From assembly GCF_001513975.1 (NCBI RefSeq), contig NZ_KQ947993.1, positions 186,001-250,000 on the forward strand: 64,000 nucleotides of DNA, in the 5' to 3' direction. Below the pieces are notes generated by a model, which worked only from the letters and a program-made list of their open reading frames with translations, made no database searches and had not been told where the DNA came from. This stretch comes from Streptomyces curacoi (lineage in GTDB: Bacteria > Actinomycetota > Actinomycetes > Streptomycetales > Streptomycetaceae). The first letter of the stretch is position 1, and each line of letters begins with the position of its first letter. The translations under genes were made by a program, and so were the position numbers. Below are positions 1 through 7,825 of the stretch, piece by piece.

Positions 1-2
1 CC

Positions 3-689
3 ATGGCCCTACGGCCCGCCGGCTCCGGCAAGGTGTCACGGGATGCCGTGCACCACCCGCTGTTCGCCCGCTTCTACGCCCGGATCAGCGTCAACGCCGA
101 GACGCGGATGGGCATGGGCGGTGTCCGCGACCGGCTGCTGGCCGGGCTGTCCGGCCGGGTGATCGAGATCGGCGCGGGCAACGGTCTGAACTTCGCCCAC
201 TATCCGGGTGCGGTCTCGGAGGTCGTCGCGATCGAACCGGAGCGTGTGCTGCGGAAGTTGGCGGTGGAGTCCGCGCTGCGGGCCGGGGTGCCGGTGGACG
301 TGGTGCCGGGCGCGGCGGAGGCGCTGCCGGTCAAGAGCGAGGCCTTCGACGCGGTGGTGCTCTCGCTGGTGCTGTGCAGCGTGCGGGACGTGCCGCGGGC
401 GCTCGGTGAGGTACGGCGGGTGCTGCGGCCCGGCGGTGTCGTGCGGTTCTTCGAGCACGGCCGGGGCGGCGGGCGCGCGATGACCTTCACCCAGCGGGCG
501 CTGGACCGGACGGTGTGGCCGGTGCTCAACGGCGGCTGTCATGTCTCGCGCGACCCGGTCGCGGCGCTGCGGGACGCCGGCTTCGAGCTCGGCCCCTACC
601 GGCGGGTGATGATGCCGGAGAAGGGGCCGACGCTGCCCACGTCGTACTGCGTACTGGGCACGGCGTGGCGTCCGCGGCTCGGCGAGTAG
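3..689 (+). CDS. class I SAM-dependent methyltransferase
   Basis: Predicted cytoplasmic methyltransferase that uses S-adenosylmethionine; the acceptor cannot be told. The Rossmann motif I is seen as EIGAGNG at residues 55-61, the acidic residue after beta-2 as E78 in VAIEPE, and the LRPGG loop that follows beta-4 typical of the Methyltransf_11 family. Length (228 aa) is normal for a stand-alone enzyme. The ATG at 3 sits at the very edge of the window; the GTG at 33 (protein beginning VSRDAVHHP) is an equally good or better start because relatives I remember begin there. It stands alone, convergent with the toxin-antitoxin pair that ends 10 bp away. Confidence 0.8.
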   Translation: MALRPAGSGKVSRDAVHHPLFARFYARISVNAETRMGMGGVRDRLLAGLSGRVIEIGAGNGLNFAHYPGAVSEVVAIEPERVLRKLAVESALRAGVPVDVVPGAAEALPVKSEAFDAVVLSLVLCSVRDVPRALGEVRRVLRPGGVVRFFEHGRGGGRAMTFTQRALDRTVWPVLNGGCHVSRDPVAALRDAGFELGPYRRVMMPEKGPTLPTSYCVLGTAWRPRLGE

Positions 690-699
690 CCACCGCCTC

Positions 700-1074
700 T
701 CACAGGCTCCACTGCCGCAGTTCCCGCGCGATGTCGTGCACCGAGGCCTCACCGCTCTTCACCAGCCGGGCCAGCTCGCGCACCTGCTCGGGAGAGGTGA
801 CGACCTTCAGGCCGCTGGCGACGAGGTAGGCGTAGGCGACGGCGGAGGCGAACAGGGCGTTGGAGCGCTCCAGCGCGGGGACGTGGATGAGCAGTTGGAG
901 GAGGGCGGCGGCCCGGGCGTGCGGGGTGTCGTAGACGGGGACGTCGAATATCTCTGCCTGATGGCGTGCTACGGCGGCGACGAGGGCGCCCCAGTCGGTG
1001 ACCTGGGGATCCCCCGGTGTCCTCTTCTCGGCGAGCATCAGCAGCCAGGCAAGGTCGATGTTCAGATTGTTCAA
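700..1074 (-). CDS. Doc/Fic-like toxin of a type II toxin-antitoxin pair
   Basis: Small 124-aa all-helical protein resembling the Streptomyces proteins annotated as Fic-family toxin component (Doc). Doc enzymes phosphorylate EF-Tu using a motif of the type HxFx(D/N)xNKR. Here the equivalent stretch, residues 64-75, reads HVPALERSNALF: the His and the Asn survive but the basic end of the loop is missing, so activity may differ or be lost. It lies 4 bp downstream of the antitoxin gene, in the antitoxin-first order usual for such operons, and is probably co-repressed through the palindrome upstream of the antitoxin. Family call is from remembered similarity; chemistry is inference. Confidence 0.7.
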   Translation of the reverse strand: MNNLNIDLAWLLMLAEKRTPGDPQVTDWGALVAAVARHQAEIFDVPVYDTPHARAAALLQLLIHVPALERSNALFASAVAYAYLVASGLKVVTSPEQVRELARLVKSGEASVHDIARELRQWSL

Positions 1075-1078
1075 GGGA

Positions 1079-1327
1079 TCAGTGGCGACCTTCGCGCGTG
1101 CGGTCCGACGGGGCGCCGTCGGGGCCGAACTCCTCGGCGAACACCGACTCGTACTGCTTCATGAAATCGGCGGCGGCCTCCACGAACGTATGACCGACCT
1201 CGCCGGTGTCCTTCCTGACCAGCTCCTCGATGTAGCGGTTGACGCTCATGCCTCGGGCCAGGGCGCGCTCGCGGGCCGCCCGGGCGGTGCCCTCGTCCAC
1301 TCTCACGTTCAACTGGGTCTTCGCCAT
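1079..1327 (-). CDS. ribbon-helix-helix (CopG/Arc-type) antitoxin
   Basis: 82-aa protein with a compact N-terminal ribbon-helix-helix: a beta strand TQLNVRVD (residues 4-11), then two helices through about residue 40 including the SVNRYIEELV second helix. The C-terminal half, acidic and rich in aromatic residues (FMKQYESVFAEEF), would wrap the toxin. It precedes the Doc-like gene by 4 bp, so both are likely on one transcript with RHH autoregulation at the GCTAGC repeats just upstream. Function inferred from fold pattern plus partner. Confidence 0.75.
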   Translation of the reverse strand: MAKTQLNVRVDEGTARAARERALARGMSVNRYIEELVRKDTGEVGHTFVEAAADFMKQYESVFAEEFGPDGAPSDRTREGRH

Positions 1328-1335
1328 ACCTCGAA

Positions 1336-1358
1336 GCTAGCGCCGGGGTGCTAGCACC
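1336..1358. promoter_or_regulatory. candidate RHH antitoxin operator
   Basis: Two GCTAGC hexamers start at 1336 and 1350, 14 bp apart; the second is the centre of a perfect 12-bp palindrome GGTGCTAGCACC (1347-1358). The site ends 9 bp upstream of the antitoxin start codon, where ribbon-helix-helix antitoxins usually bind in pairs of sites. Seen directly; role inferred. Confidence 0.6.
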
Positions 1359-1517
1359 GGCAAGGGGCCACCGACGGGTGGAGAGTGCCCCTTACATCGA
1401 CATCAGTGGCCCGACCTGGGGCGGAGACGGACCGGGACCTGGGGAGGATTCCGGGTGTGCACTGGATCACATTACGCTCGGCGGGGAGGAGTCCGTGATG
1501 TCCGTGAGGAGGCGGTC

Positions 1518-2336
1518 TTGTCCACAGCAGCTGCGCAGCACACTCCGGGGCCTGCGTCGGCCGACGGGACAGCGGCCCGCGCCCGCGGGCTGACCAAGGC
1601 GTACGGCTCGGGCGAGACGACGGTGCTCGCCCTCGACTCGGTGGACGTGGACATCACGCGCCGGCGTTTCACGGCCGTGATGGGGCCGTCGGGCTCCGGC
1701 AAGTCCACGCTGATGCACTGTCTGGCGGGTCTCGACAACGTCTCGGCGGGGCAGGTGTGGCTCGGCGACACCGAGATCACCGGCCTGAAGGACCGGGAGC
1801 TGACCCGGCTGCGGCGGGACCGGATCGGGTTCATGTTCCAGTCGTTCAACCTCATCCCGACCCTGAACGCGGCCGAGAACATCACCCTGCCCATGGACAT
1901 CGCGGGCAAGAAGCCCGACGAGAAGTGGCTGGACCAGGTCATCGACACGCTGGGCCTGCGGGACCGCCTGAGGCACCGTCCGTCCCAGCTCTCCGGCGGC
2001 CAGCAGCAGCGCGTCGCCTGTGCCCGCGCGCTCGCCGCCCGGCCGGAGCTGATCTTCGCGGACGAACCGACCGGCAACCTGGACTCGCGGGCCGGCCTGG
2101 AGGTACTCGGCTTCCTGCGGGAGGCCGTCGACCAGCTGGGCCAGACCGTCGTCATGGTCACCCACGACCCGGGCGCCGCCGCCCACTCCGACCTGGTGCT
2201 CTTCCTGGGCGACGGGCGGATCGTGGACGAGATGGAACGGCCGACGGCGGAGGCCGTGCTGGAGCGGATGAAGCGTTTCGACGTGATCCGCGGCCAGTCC
2301 GACGGCCGCGGGCCCACGTCGTCCGAGGAGCGCTGA
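1518..2336 (+). CDS. ABC transporter ATP-binding protein (MacB/LolD type)
   Basis: Nucleotide-binding subunit of an exporter-like or mechanotransmission ABC system. With the TTG start at 1518 it is 272 aa: Walker A GPSGSGKST (56-64), Q-loop in FMFQSFN, signature LSGGQQQR (158-165), Walker B LIFADEPT (178-185), switch His216. I chose TTG 1518 because a GAGGAGG ribosome-binding site lies just upstream and the open frame back to 1455 adds nothing family-like. The permease starts 4 bp after its stop, so the two are one operon. The pattern with a large FtsX-type permease is common in Streptomyces; the substrate is unknown. Confidence 0.9.
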   Translation: MSTAAAQHTPGPASADGTAARARGLTKAYGSGETTVLALDSVDVDITRRRFTAVMGPSGSGKSTLMHCLAGLDNVSAGQVWLGDTEITGLKDRELTRLRRDRIGFMFQSFNLIPTLNAAENITLPMDIAGKKPDEKWLDQVIDTLGLRDRLRHRPSQLSGGQQQRVACARALAARPELIFADEPTGNLDSRAGLEVLGFLREAVDQLGQTVVMVTHDPGAAAHSDLVLFLGDGRIVDEMERPTAEAVLERMKRFDVIRGQSDGRGPTSSEER

Positions 2337-2340
2337 CCCC

Positions 2341-4914
2341 GTGCTGAAGGCGACGCTCCGGAGCTTCCTCGCCCACAAGGGACGGCTGCTGCTCTCCGCC
2401 CTGGCGGTGATCCTGTCCGTGGCGTTCGTCGCGGGCAGCCTGATCTTCTCGGACACGGTCGGCCGCACCTTCGACCGGCTCTTCGCCTCGACCGCCGCCG
2501 ACGTCACCGTCACCCCGAAGGAGACCCTCGACGAGACGGTGCCCTCCGGACAGACGCTGACCCTGCCAGCCGCGCTCGCCGACCGCCTGGCCCGGGTCGA
2601 CGGCGTCGCAGCGGCCCGGGCGGAAGTGGACGTGGACGGCATCACCGTCGCCGACGAGGACCGCGAGTCGGTGAGCCCGACCACGGGCGCCCCCACGATC
2701 GGCACCGCCTGGAACCCGACCGAGCGCAGCCCCGTGGAGCTCACCTCCGGGCACGCCCCGAAGGGCGACGCGCAGGTGCTGATCGACGCGGACACCGCCG
2801 ACAGCAAGGACGTGCGGATCGGAGACCGCCTCACGGTCATCGGGCAGGAAGGTTCCTTCCCGGTCGAGGTCGTCGGCATCGTCACCTTCACCACCACCAA
2901 CCCCGGGGCGGCGCTGGTCTTCTTCGACCCGCCGACCGCGCAGACGAAACTCCTCGGCGACCCGAAGGCGGCCACCAGCATCTCGGTCGACGCGGCCGAC
3001 GGCGTCGGCGACGCCGAGCTCAAGCGGCGCGTGGCCGCCGCGCTCGGCCCCGGCGCCGACACCTACGAGCTGCGCACCGCCGAGGAACAGGCGGAGTCGG
3101 ACGTCGAACAGCTGGGCGGATTCCTCGACATCATCAAGTACGTCATGCTCGGCTTCGCCGGGATCGCCGTGCTCGTGGGCGTGTTCCTGATCGTCAACAC
3201 GTTCTCGATGCTGATCGCCCAGCGCACCCGCGAACTGGGCCTGCTGCGGGCGCTCGGCGCCGACCGGCGCCAGGTGCGGCGTTCGGTCCTCACCGAGGCG
3301 CTGCTGCTCGGGCTGGTCGGCTCGACGGTGGGCCTCGCGGCCGGGATCGGGCTGGCCGTCGGACTCATCGAGCTGATGGGTCTGATGGGCATGAACATCA
3401 GGGCGACGGAGATGGTCATCGGCTGGGGAACGCCGGTGACCGCGTACGTCGTCGGCCTCGGCGTCACCTTCGTCGCGGCGTACCTGCCGGCCCGGCGCGC
3501 GGCGGGCGTCTCGCCGATGGCGGCCCTCGCGGACGCCGAGATCGCCGACATCGGACGGCCGCTGCGGCTGCGCGCGGTGGTGGGCTCGGTCGTCGGGGCG
3601 GCCGGTGCGGCGGCGCTGGCGGGCTGTGCGGTGTCGTCGGAGACGTCGTCGGCTGCGTCCCTGCTCGGTCTCGGCGTCATCATGACCCTGATCGCGACCG
3701 TCGTCGCGGGACCGCTGCTCGTGCGGCCCGTGATCCGGGTCCTGGGCGGGGCCTTCCCCGCGCTGTTCGGCTCGGTCGGCCGGATGAGCCAGCGCAACGC
3801 CCTGCGCAATCCGCGCCGTACCGGAGCCACGGCCGCCGCCCTGATGGTGGGCCTCGCGCTGGTGGGCGGGATGTCGGTGGCGAGCGCCTCGATGACCGAG
3901 TCGTTCGACGAGCAGATCGACAAGACGCTCGGCGCCGACTTCGTGGTGCAGAACGGCAACTTCGTGCCGTTCCCGCGGGAGATCACCGAAAGGATCCGGG
4001 ACACCGAGGGCGTGGGGCTCGTCGTACGCTCGCAGTTCACGACGGTCTCGGTGCGCCTCCCGGACGGCGACCGGGTGAAGACGACCGCCGCGGGTTACGA
4101 ACCCGAGCTCGACGAGGTCGCCAACATCACCTACGCCCAGGGCGACACCCCGGCCGCGCTGGCGAGCGGCCACCTCGCCATGGACAAGGACTTCGCCGAG
4201 GATCACGGCGCAGGCGTCGGCGACACGCTCCCCGTCGAGTTCCAGGGCGGGCGCACGGCCGAGCTGACCGTGGGCGCCCTGACCGACCAGGAGACCGCCG
4301 AGGGGTTCGGCACCCAGGGCGGCATCTACTTCGGCCTGGCCACGCTTGAGAAGTATGCGCCGGGCGGGCAGGACGCGGCCGTGTACGTCAACGCCGCCTC
4401 CGGTACGAGCGCGGGCGATCTGCGCGCCGGCCTGGAGGCGACGCTCGACCCCTATCCCCAGGTGAAGGTCCGGGACATCGCCGACTACAAGGAGCTGGTC
4501 CACGACCAGATCGCCGTGCTGCTCTACCTCGTGTACGCCCTGCTGGGGCTCGCGATCATCATCGCCGTGCTCGGCGTGGTGAACACCCTCGCCCTGTCGG
4601 TGGTCGAGCGCACCCGGGAGATCGGGCTGCTCAGGGCCATCGGGCTCGCCCGGCGGCAGCTGCGCCGGATGATCCGGCTGGAGTCGGTGGTGATCGCCGT
4701 GTTCGGCGCGGTCCTGGGCCTGGCGCTGGGGCTGGTGTGGGGCGTGTGCACCCAGCAGGTGCTGGCGTTGCAGGGCATGACGGCGCTGGCCGTCCCCTGG
4801 GGCACGATCGTGGCGGTGGTGATCGGCTCGGCGGTCGTGGGCGTCGTGGCGGCGCTGCTGCCGGCGTTGCGTGCATCGCGCATGAATGTGCTGGCGGCCA
4901 TCGCGCACGAGTGA
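2341..4914 (+). CDS. ABC transporter permease, duplicated FtsX domains
   Basis: 857-aa membrane protein, GTG start. Layout as read: an N-terminal TM helix (about 17-37), a large extracytoplasmic MacB-PCD-like domain, three TMs forming the first FtsX domain (about 260-400, with the RTRELGLLRALGA coupling loop), a short TM hinge, a TM plus second extracytoplasmic domain, then a second FtsX domain at the C terminus (about 725-857, again with RTREIGLLRAIGL). This double-FtsX architecture is standard for actinobacterial MacB-like permeases. It pairs with the ATPase 4 bp upstream. Cargo is not evident. Confidence 0.9.
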   Translation: MLKATLRSFLAHKGRLLLSALAVILSVAFVAGSLIFSDTVGRTFDRLFASTAADVTVTPKETLDETVPSGQTLTLPAALADRLARVDGVAAARAEVDVDGITVADEDRESVSPTTGAPTIGTAWNPTERSPVELTSGHAPKGDAQVLIDADTADSKDVRIGDRLTVIGQEGSFPVEVVGIVTFTTTNPGAALVFFDPPTAQTKLLGDPKAATSISVDAADGVGDAELKRRVAAALGPGADTYELRTAEEQAESDVEQLGGFLDIIKYVMLGFAGIAVLVGVFLIVNTFSMLIAQRTRELGLLRALGADRRQVRRSVLTEALLLGLVGSTVGLAAGIGLAVGLIELMGLMGMNIRATEMVIGWGTPVTAYVVGLGVTFVAAYLPARRAAGVSPMAALADAEIADIGRPLRLRAVVGSVVGAAGAAALAGCAVSSETSSAASLLGLGVIMTLIATVVAGPLLVRPVIRVLGGAFPALFGSVGRMSQRNALRNPRRTGATAAALMVGLALVGGMSVASASMTESFDEQIDKTLGADFVVQNGNFVPFPREITERIRDTEGVGLVVRSQFTTVSVRLPDGDRVKTTAAGYEPELDEVANITYAQGDTPAALASGHLAMDKDFAEDHGAGVGDTLPVEFQGGRTAELTVGALTDQETAEGFGTQGGIYFGLATLEKYAPGGQDAAVYVNAASGTSAGDLRAGLEATLDPYPQVKVRDIADYKELVHDQIAVLLYLVYALLGLAIIIAVLGVVNTLALSVVERTREIGLLRAIGLARRQLRRMIRLESVVIAVFGAVLGLALGLVWGVCTQQVLALQGMTALAVPWGTIVAVVIGSAVVGVVAALLPALRASRMNVLAAIAHE

Positions 4915-4960
4915 TGGAATCGCGGCAGCCGCTCAAGTCACCTGAAGGCGAGGAGAGTTC

Positions 4961-5851
4961 ATGCCGCGTCCGTTCCGTTTCGGCGTCAATCTGATGACCC
5001 CCGCTCCGACGGGTGAGTGGCGGGCCAAGTGCCGCCGGGCCGAGGAACTCGGTTACGACGTGCTCCTGGTCCCCGACCATCTGGGCATGCCGGCGCCGTT
5101 CCCGGCCCTGGTCGCGGCGGCCGAGGCGACCGAGCGGCCACGACTGGGCACGTTCGTGCTCAACGCGGGCTTCTGGAATCCGGCCCTGCTCGCTCGCGAG
5201 GTGGCGACGACCGACGCCCTGACGGGCGGGCGCCTCGAACTCGGGCTGGGCGCGGGCTACGTACAGGCCGAGCACGACAGCGCGGGGCTGCCCTTCGGCA
5301 CTCCCGGCGAGCGCGTGGACCATCTGCGGCGCACGGTCGAGGAGCTGGAGCGGCTGCTCGGATCGCCGGATCATCAGCCGCGGCCGGTACAGGAACCGCG
5401 CGTACCGCTGCTGATCGGCGGAAACGGCGACCGTGTGCTGCGGCTGGCCGCCGAGCACGCCGACATCGCGGCGTTCGGGGGCGCGTACCCGGACCCGCGG
5501 AGCACGACCGGCCGGCTGCTGCCGATCACGGCCGAGCAGTTCGACGAGCGGGTGGCCCGGTACCGGAAGTTCGCGGCGAGCCGGGCCGAACCGGCGGAGC
5601 TGAACCTGCTCGTGCAGATGGTGGCCGTCACCGAGGACCGCGAGGGAACCGTCCAGCCCCTTCTCGACCGTGTGCCGGAACTGACCCTGACGCAGGCCTT
5701 GGAACTGCCCATCCTGCTGATCGGCACCCTGGAACAGATCGTCGATCAGGTGCTGGCACGGCGCGAGCGGTACGGGTTCTCGTATCTCACGGTCCTGGAG
5801 CCGTACATGGAGGCGTTCGCGCCGGTGATCGAGCGGCTGCGCGGCAAGTAG
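4961..5851 (+). CDS. LLM-class F420-dependent oxidoreductase
   Basis: 296-aa luciferase-like (bacterial TIM barrel) enzyme expected to use coenzyme F420 (or FMN). The start FRFGVNLMT, the VPDHLGMP loop, the RPRLGTFVLN strand and TGGRLELGLGAGY are characteristic of the MSMEG_2516-like F420 group as I recall it. Good ribosome-binding site (GAGGAGAG) before ATG 4961. Single-gene unit downstream of the ABC operon; substrate unknown. Confidence 0.85.
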   Translation: MPRPFRFGVNLMTPAPTGEWRAKCRRAEELGYDVLLVPDHLGMPAPFPALVAAAEATERPRLGTFVLNAGFWNPALLAREVATTDALTGGRLELGLGAGYVQAEHDSAGLPFGTPGERVDHLRRTVEELERLLGSPDHQPRPVQEPRVPLLIGGNGDRVLRLAAEHADIAAFGGAYPDPRSTTGRLLPITAEQFDERVARYRKFAASRAEPAELNLLVQMVAVTEDREGTVQPLLDRVPELTLTQALELPILLIGTLEQIVDQVLARRERYGFSYLTVLEPYMEAFAPVIERLRGK

Positions 5852-5914
5852 CCCGGACCGTCCGGATACTGGAATTCCGTACCCGGCTCCGCCACCCGTG
5901 ATGTGATCCACGGC

Positions 5915-6340
5915 ATGACTGATCTGCGGATACGGCCCGCGATGGCCGACGACCTGGACACCGTGCTGGCCTTCTGGAAGACGGCCGCCGAGGGCACGAG
6001 CATCAGCGACGACCGGGACGGCGTGGAGCGGCTGATCGCCCGTGATCCCGAGGCGCTGATCCTGGCGGAGCTGGAGGGCGAGCTGGTCGGCACGGTGATC
6101 GCGGGCTTCGACGGCTGGCGCTGTCATCTGTACCGGCTGGCGGTGCACCCGGAGCGCCGCCGCCGCGGCATCGGCTCAGCCCTGCTGGCCGCCGCGGAGG
6201 AGAGGTTCGTACGGCTCGGAGGGCGCCGTGGGGACGCGATGGTGCTGCGGCGCAACGAGACGGCGCATCATGCGTGGCGCGCGGCGGGGTACACGCCCGA
6301 GGAACACTGGCGGCGGTGGGTGAAACCCCTCGCCGACTGA
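5915..6340 (+). CDS. GNAT family N-acetyltransferase
   Basis: About 141 aa, a single GNAT domain. The acetyl-CoA loop is seen in LAVHPERRRRGIGSALL, and the end matches the GNAT fold (motif B around AWRAAGYTPEEHW). The frame is also open from GTG 5903; I prefer ATG 5915 (protein MTDLRIRPA) because GNATs of this type begin directly with the first strand. Acceptor not identifiable. Confidence 0.8.
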   Translation: MTDLRIRPAMADDLDTVLAFWKTAAEGTSISDDRDGVERLIARDPEALILAELEGELVGTVIAGFDGWRCHLYRLAVHPERRRRGIGSALLAAAEERFVRLGGRRGDAMVLRRNETAHHAWRAAGYTPEEHWRRWVKPLAD

Positions 6341-6360
6341 AACACTTTGCCTGTCCTTTA

Positions 6361-6476
6361 CTATTGGCGGGCCGCTTCGGTCCTCCAATGAAAGGTGTGA
6401 GCGTCCGCCCATGGGCGAGCCTCCCAGTACCCGACATCGCGCGATCCTCCCCACCCTGTCCCACCATGGGACGGAG
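6361..6476 (+). promoter_or_regulatory. possible structured 5' leader of the CorC/HlyC pair
   Basis: Three consecutive inverted repeats precede the first membrane gene: ATTGG (6363-6367) with CCAAT (6385-6389) enclosing a GC-rich inner stem; the palindrome CGCCCATGGGCG within 6406-6418; and TCCCA / TGGGA just before the ribosome-binding site. Such a chain of stems in front of putative divalent-cation transport genes could be a cation-sensing leader. I do not recognise the M-box or the yybP-ykoY consensus in it. Structure is seen in the sequence, function is inference. Confidence 0.35.
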
Positions 6477-6484
6477 GTGACCCG

Positions 6485-7825
6485 ATGACCGAAGTGCTCC
6501 TCCTTCTGGTGGCGATCCTGCTGTCGCTCGCCTGTGGCGCCTTCGTCGCGGCCGAGTTCTCCCTGACCACGGTCGAGCGCAGCGAGCTCGTGCACGCCGT
6601 GGAGCGCGGCGAACGGGGCGCGGCCGGCGCCCTGAAGGCCGTACGGAATCTGACGTTCCAGCTCTCCGGCGCGCAGCTCGGCATCACCGTCACGAACCTG
6701 GTCGTCGGCATGCTCGCCGAGCCGTCGATCGCCTCGCTGATCGCGAGCCCGCTGGAGTCGCTCGGCATCGCCCACCCGGCGGCGGAATCGATCGCGCTGG
6801 TGATCGGCACGGCCCTGTCGACCGTCATGCTGATGGTGGTCGGCGAGCTGGTGCCCAAGAACTGGGCGATCTCCTCGCCCCTGGCCGTGGCCAAGCGGGT
6901 GGGGAACGCCCAGCGCTGGTTCAGCGCGATCTTCCGCCCCTTCATCACCCACCTCAACAACACGGCGAACCGCGTGGTGCGCCGCTTCGGCCTGCACCCC
7001 ACCGAGGAGCTGGCGGCCGTGCGCGGGCCCCAGGAACTGGCCGCCCTCGCCCGGCACTCCGCCCGGGAGGGCGCCCTGGAGCCGGACACCGCCGAGCTCT
7101 TCGTCCGCACCCTGAACCTGGCCGACCTGACGGCGGAGAACGTCATGACGCCGCGCGTCCAGGTCATCGCCCTGGAGGCCCAGGCGACCTGCGAGGACGT
7201 GGCGAACGCGACGCGGGCCACCGGACTGTCCCGGTTCCCGGTCTACCGCGGCAGCCTCGACTCGGTCGTGGGCACCGCGCACATCAAGGACATCCTGACG
7301 GTGCCGGCCGAGCGCCGCCCCCGTGTCTCCGTCGCCGAGCTGATGCGCGAGCCGCTCCTCGTCCCCGCGACGCTCACCGTCGACCGGCTCCTCGACCGGC
7401 TCTCCGGCAAGCGCACCATGGCCGTGGTCATCGACGAGTACGGCGGTACGGCCGGCGTGGCCACGCTGGAGGACATCGTCGAGGAGGTCGTCGGCGAGGT
7501 ACGCGACGAGCACGACCCGCACGAGACGCCCGACCTCGCCCCCGCGGGGAGCGACGACGAGGGCCGGGCGCTGTACTCGGCCGACGGTTCGGCCCGGGTG
7601 GACCAGCTCGCCCGCGTCGGCCTGAGAGCGCCCGACGGGCCGTACGAGACCCTGGCCGGTCTCGTCGCGACCGAGCTCGGCCGTATCCCCGCCGTGGGCG
7701 ACCGCGTCGAGGTCGGCGGCTGGCGGCTCGACGTCGTGGACGCGGCGGGCCACCGGGCCGCGCGGGTCCTGCTGCACGCGCCGTTCGACGACTCCGCCGA
7801 GGACGAGAAGGAGGGCGGGCGATGA
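6485..7825 (+). CDS. CorC/HlyC family membrane protein (DUF21-CBS-CorC_HlyC)
   Basis: 446 aa. N-terminal DUF21/CNNM membrane domain (residues 1-190, with the SGAQLGITVTNLVVG and VGELVPKNWAI signatures), a tandem CBS module (about 205-320, ending in the MAVVIDEYGGTAGVATLEDIV signature), and a C-terminal CorC_HlyC domain (about 345-435). The CNNM/CorC family moves Mg2+ (or Co2+) and binds adenosine nucleotides through CBS; older names call it hemolysin. The stop overlaps the start of the next family member by 4 bp (ATGA), so translation is coupled. Confidence 0.9.
   Translation: MTEVLLLLVAILLSLACGAFVAAEFSLTTVERSELVHAVERGERGAAGALKAVRNLTFQLSGAQLGITVTNLVVGMLAEPSIASLIASPLESLGIAHPAAESIALVIGTALSTVMLMVVGELVPKNWAISSPLAVAKRVGNAQRWFSAIFRPFITHLNNTANRVVRRFGLHPTEELAAVRGPQELAALARHSAREGALEPDTAELFVRTLNLADLTAENVMTPRVQVIALEAQATCEDVANATRATGLSRFPVYRGSLDSVVGTAHIKDILTVPAERRPRVSVAELMREPLLVPATLTVDRLLDRLSGKRTMAVVIDEYGGTAGVATLEDIVEEVVGEVRDEHDPHETPDLAPAGSDDEGRALYSADGSARVDQLARVGLRAPDGPYETLAGLVATELGRIPAVGDRVEVGGWRLDVVDAAGHRAARVLLHAPFDDSAEDEKEGGR

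Noticed and set aside
2158..4908. 916-codon open frame on the minus strand opposite the FtsX permease
   Set aside because: A shadow of the high-GC3 permease gene: His/Arg/Gln-rich, no domain, no ribosome-binding site. The same applies to the other long antisense frames, for example 10952-13015, 40033-42843 and 56293-58200.
6361..6484. M-box or yybP-ykoY riboswitch
   Set aside because: Conserved cores of both classes are not found; only a generic structured leader can be supported.
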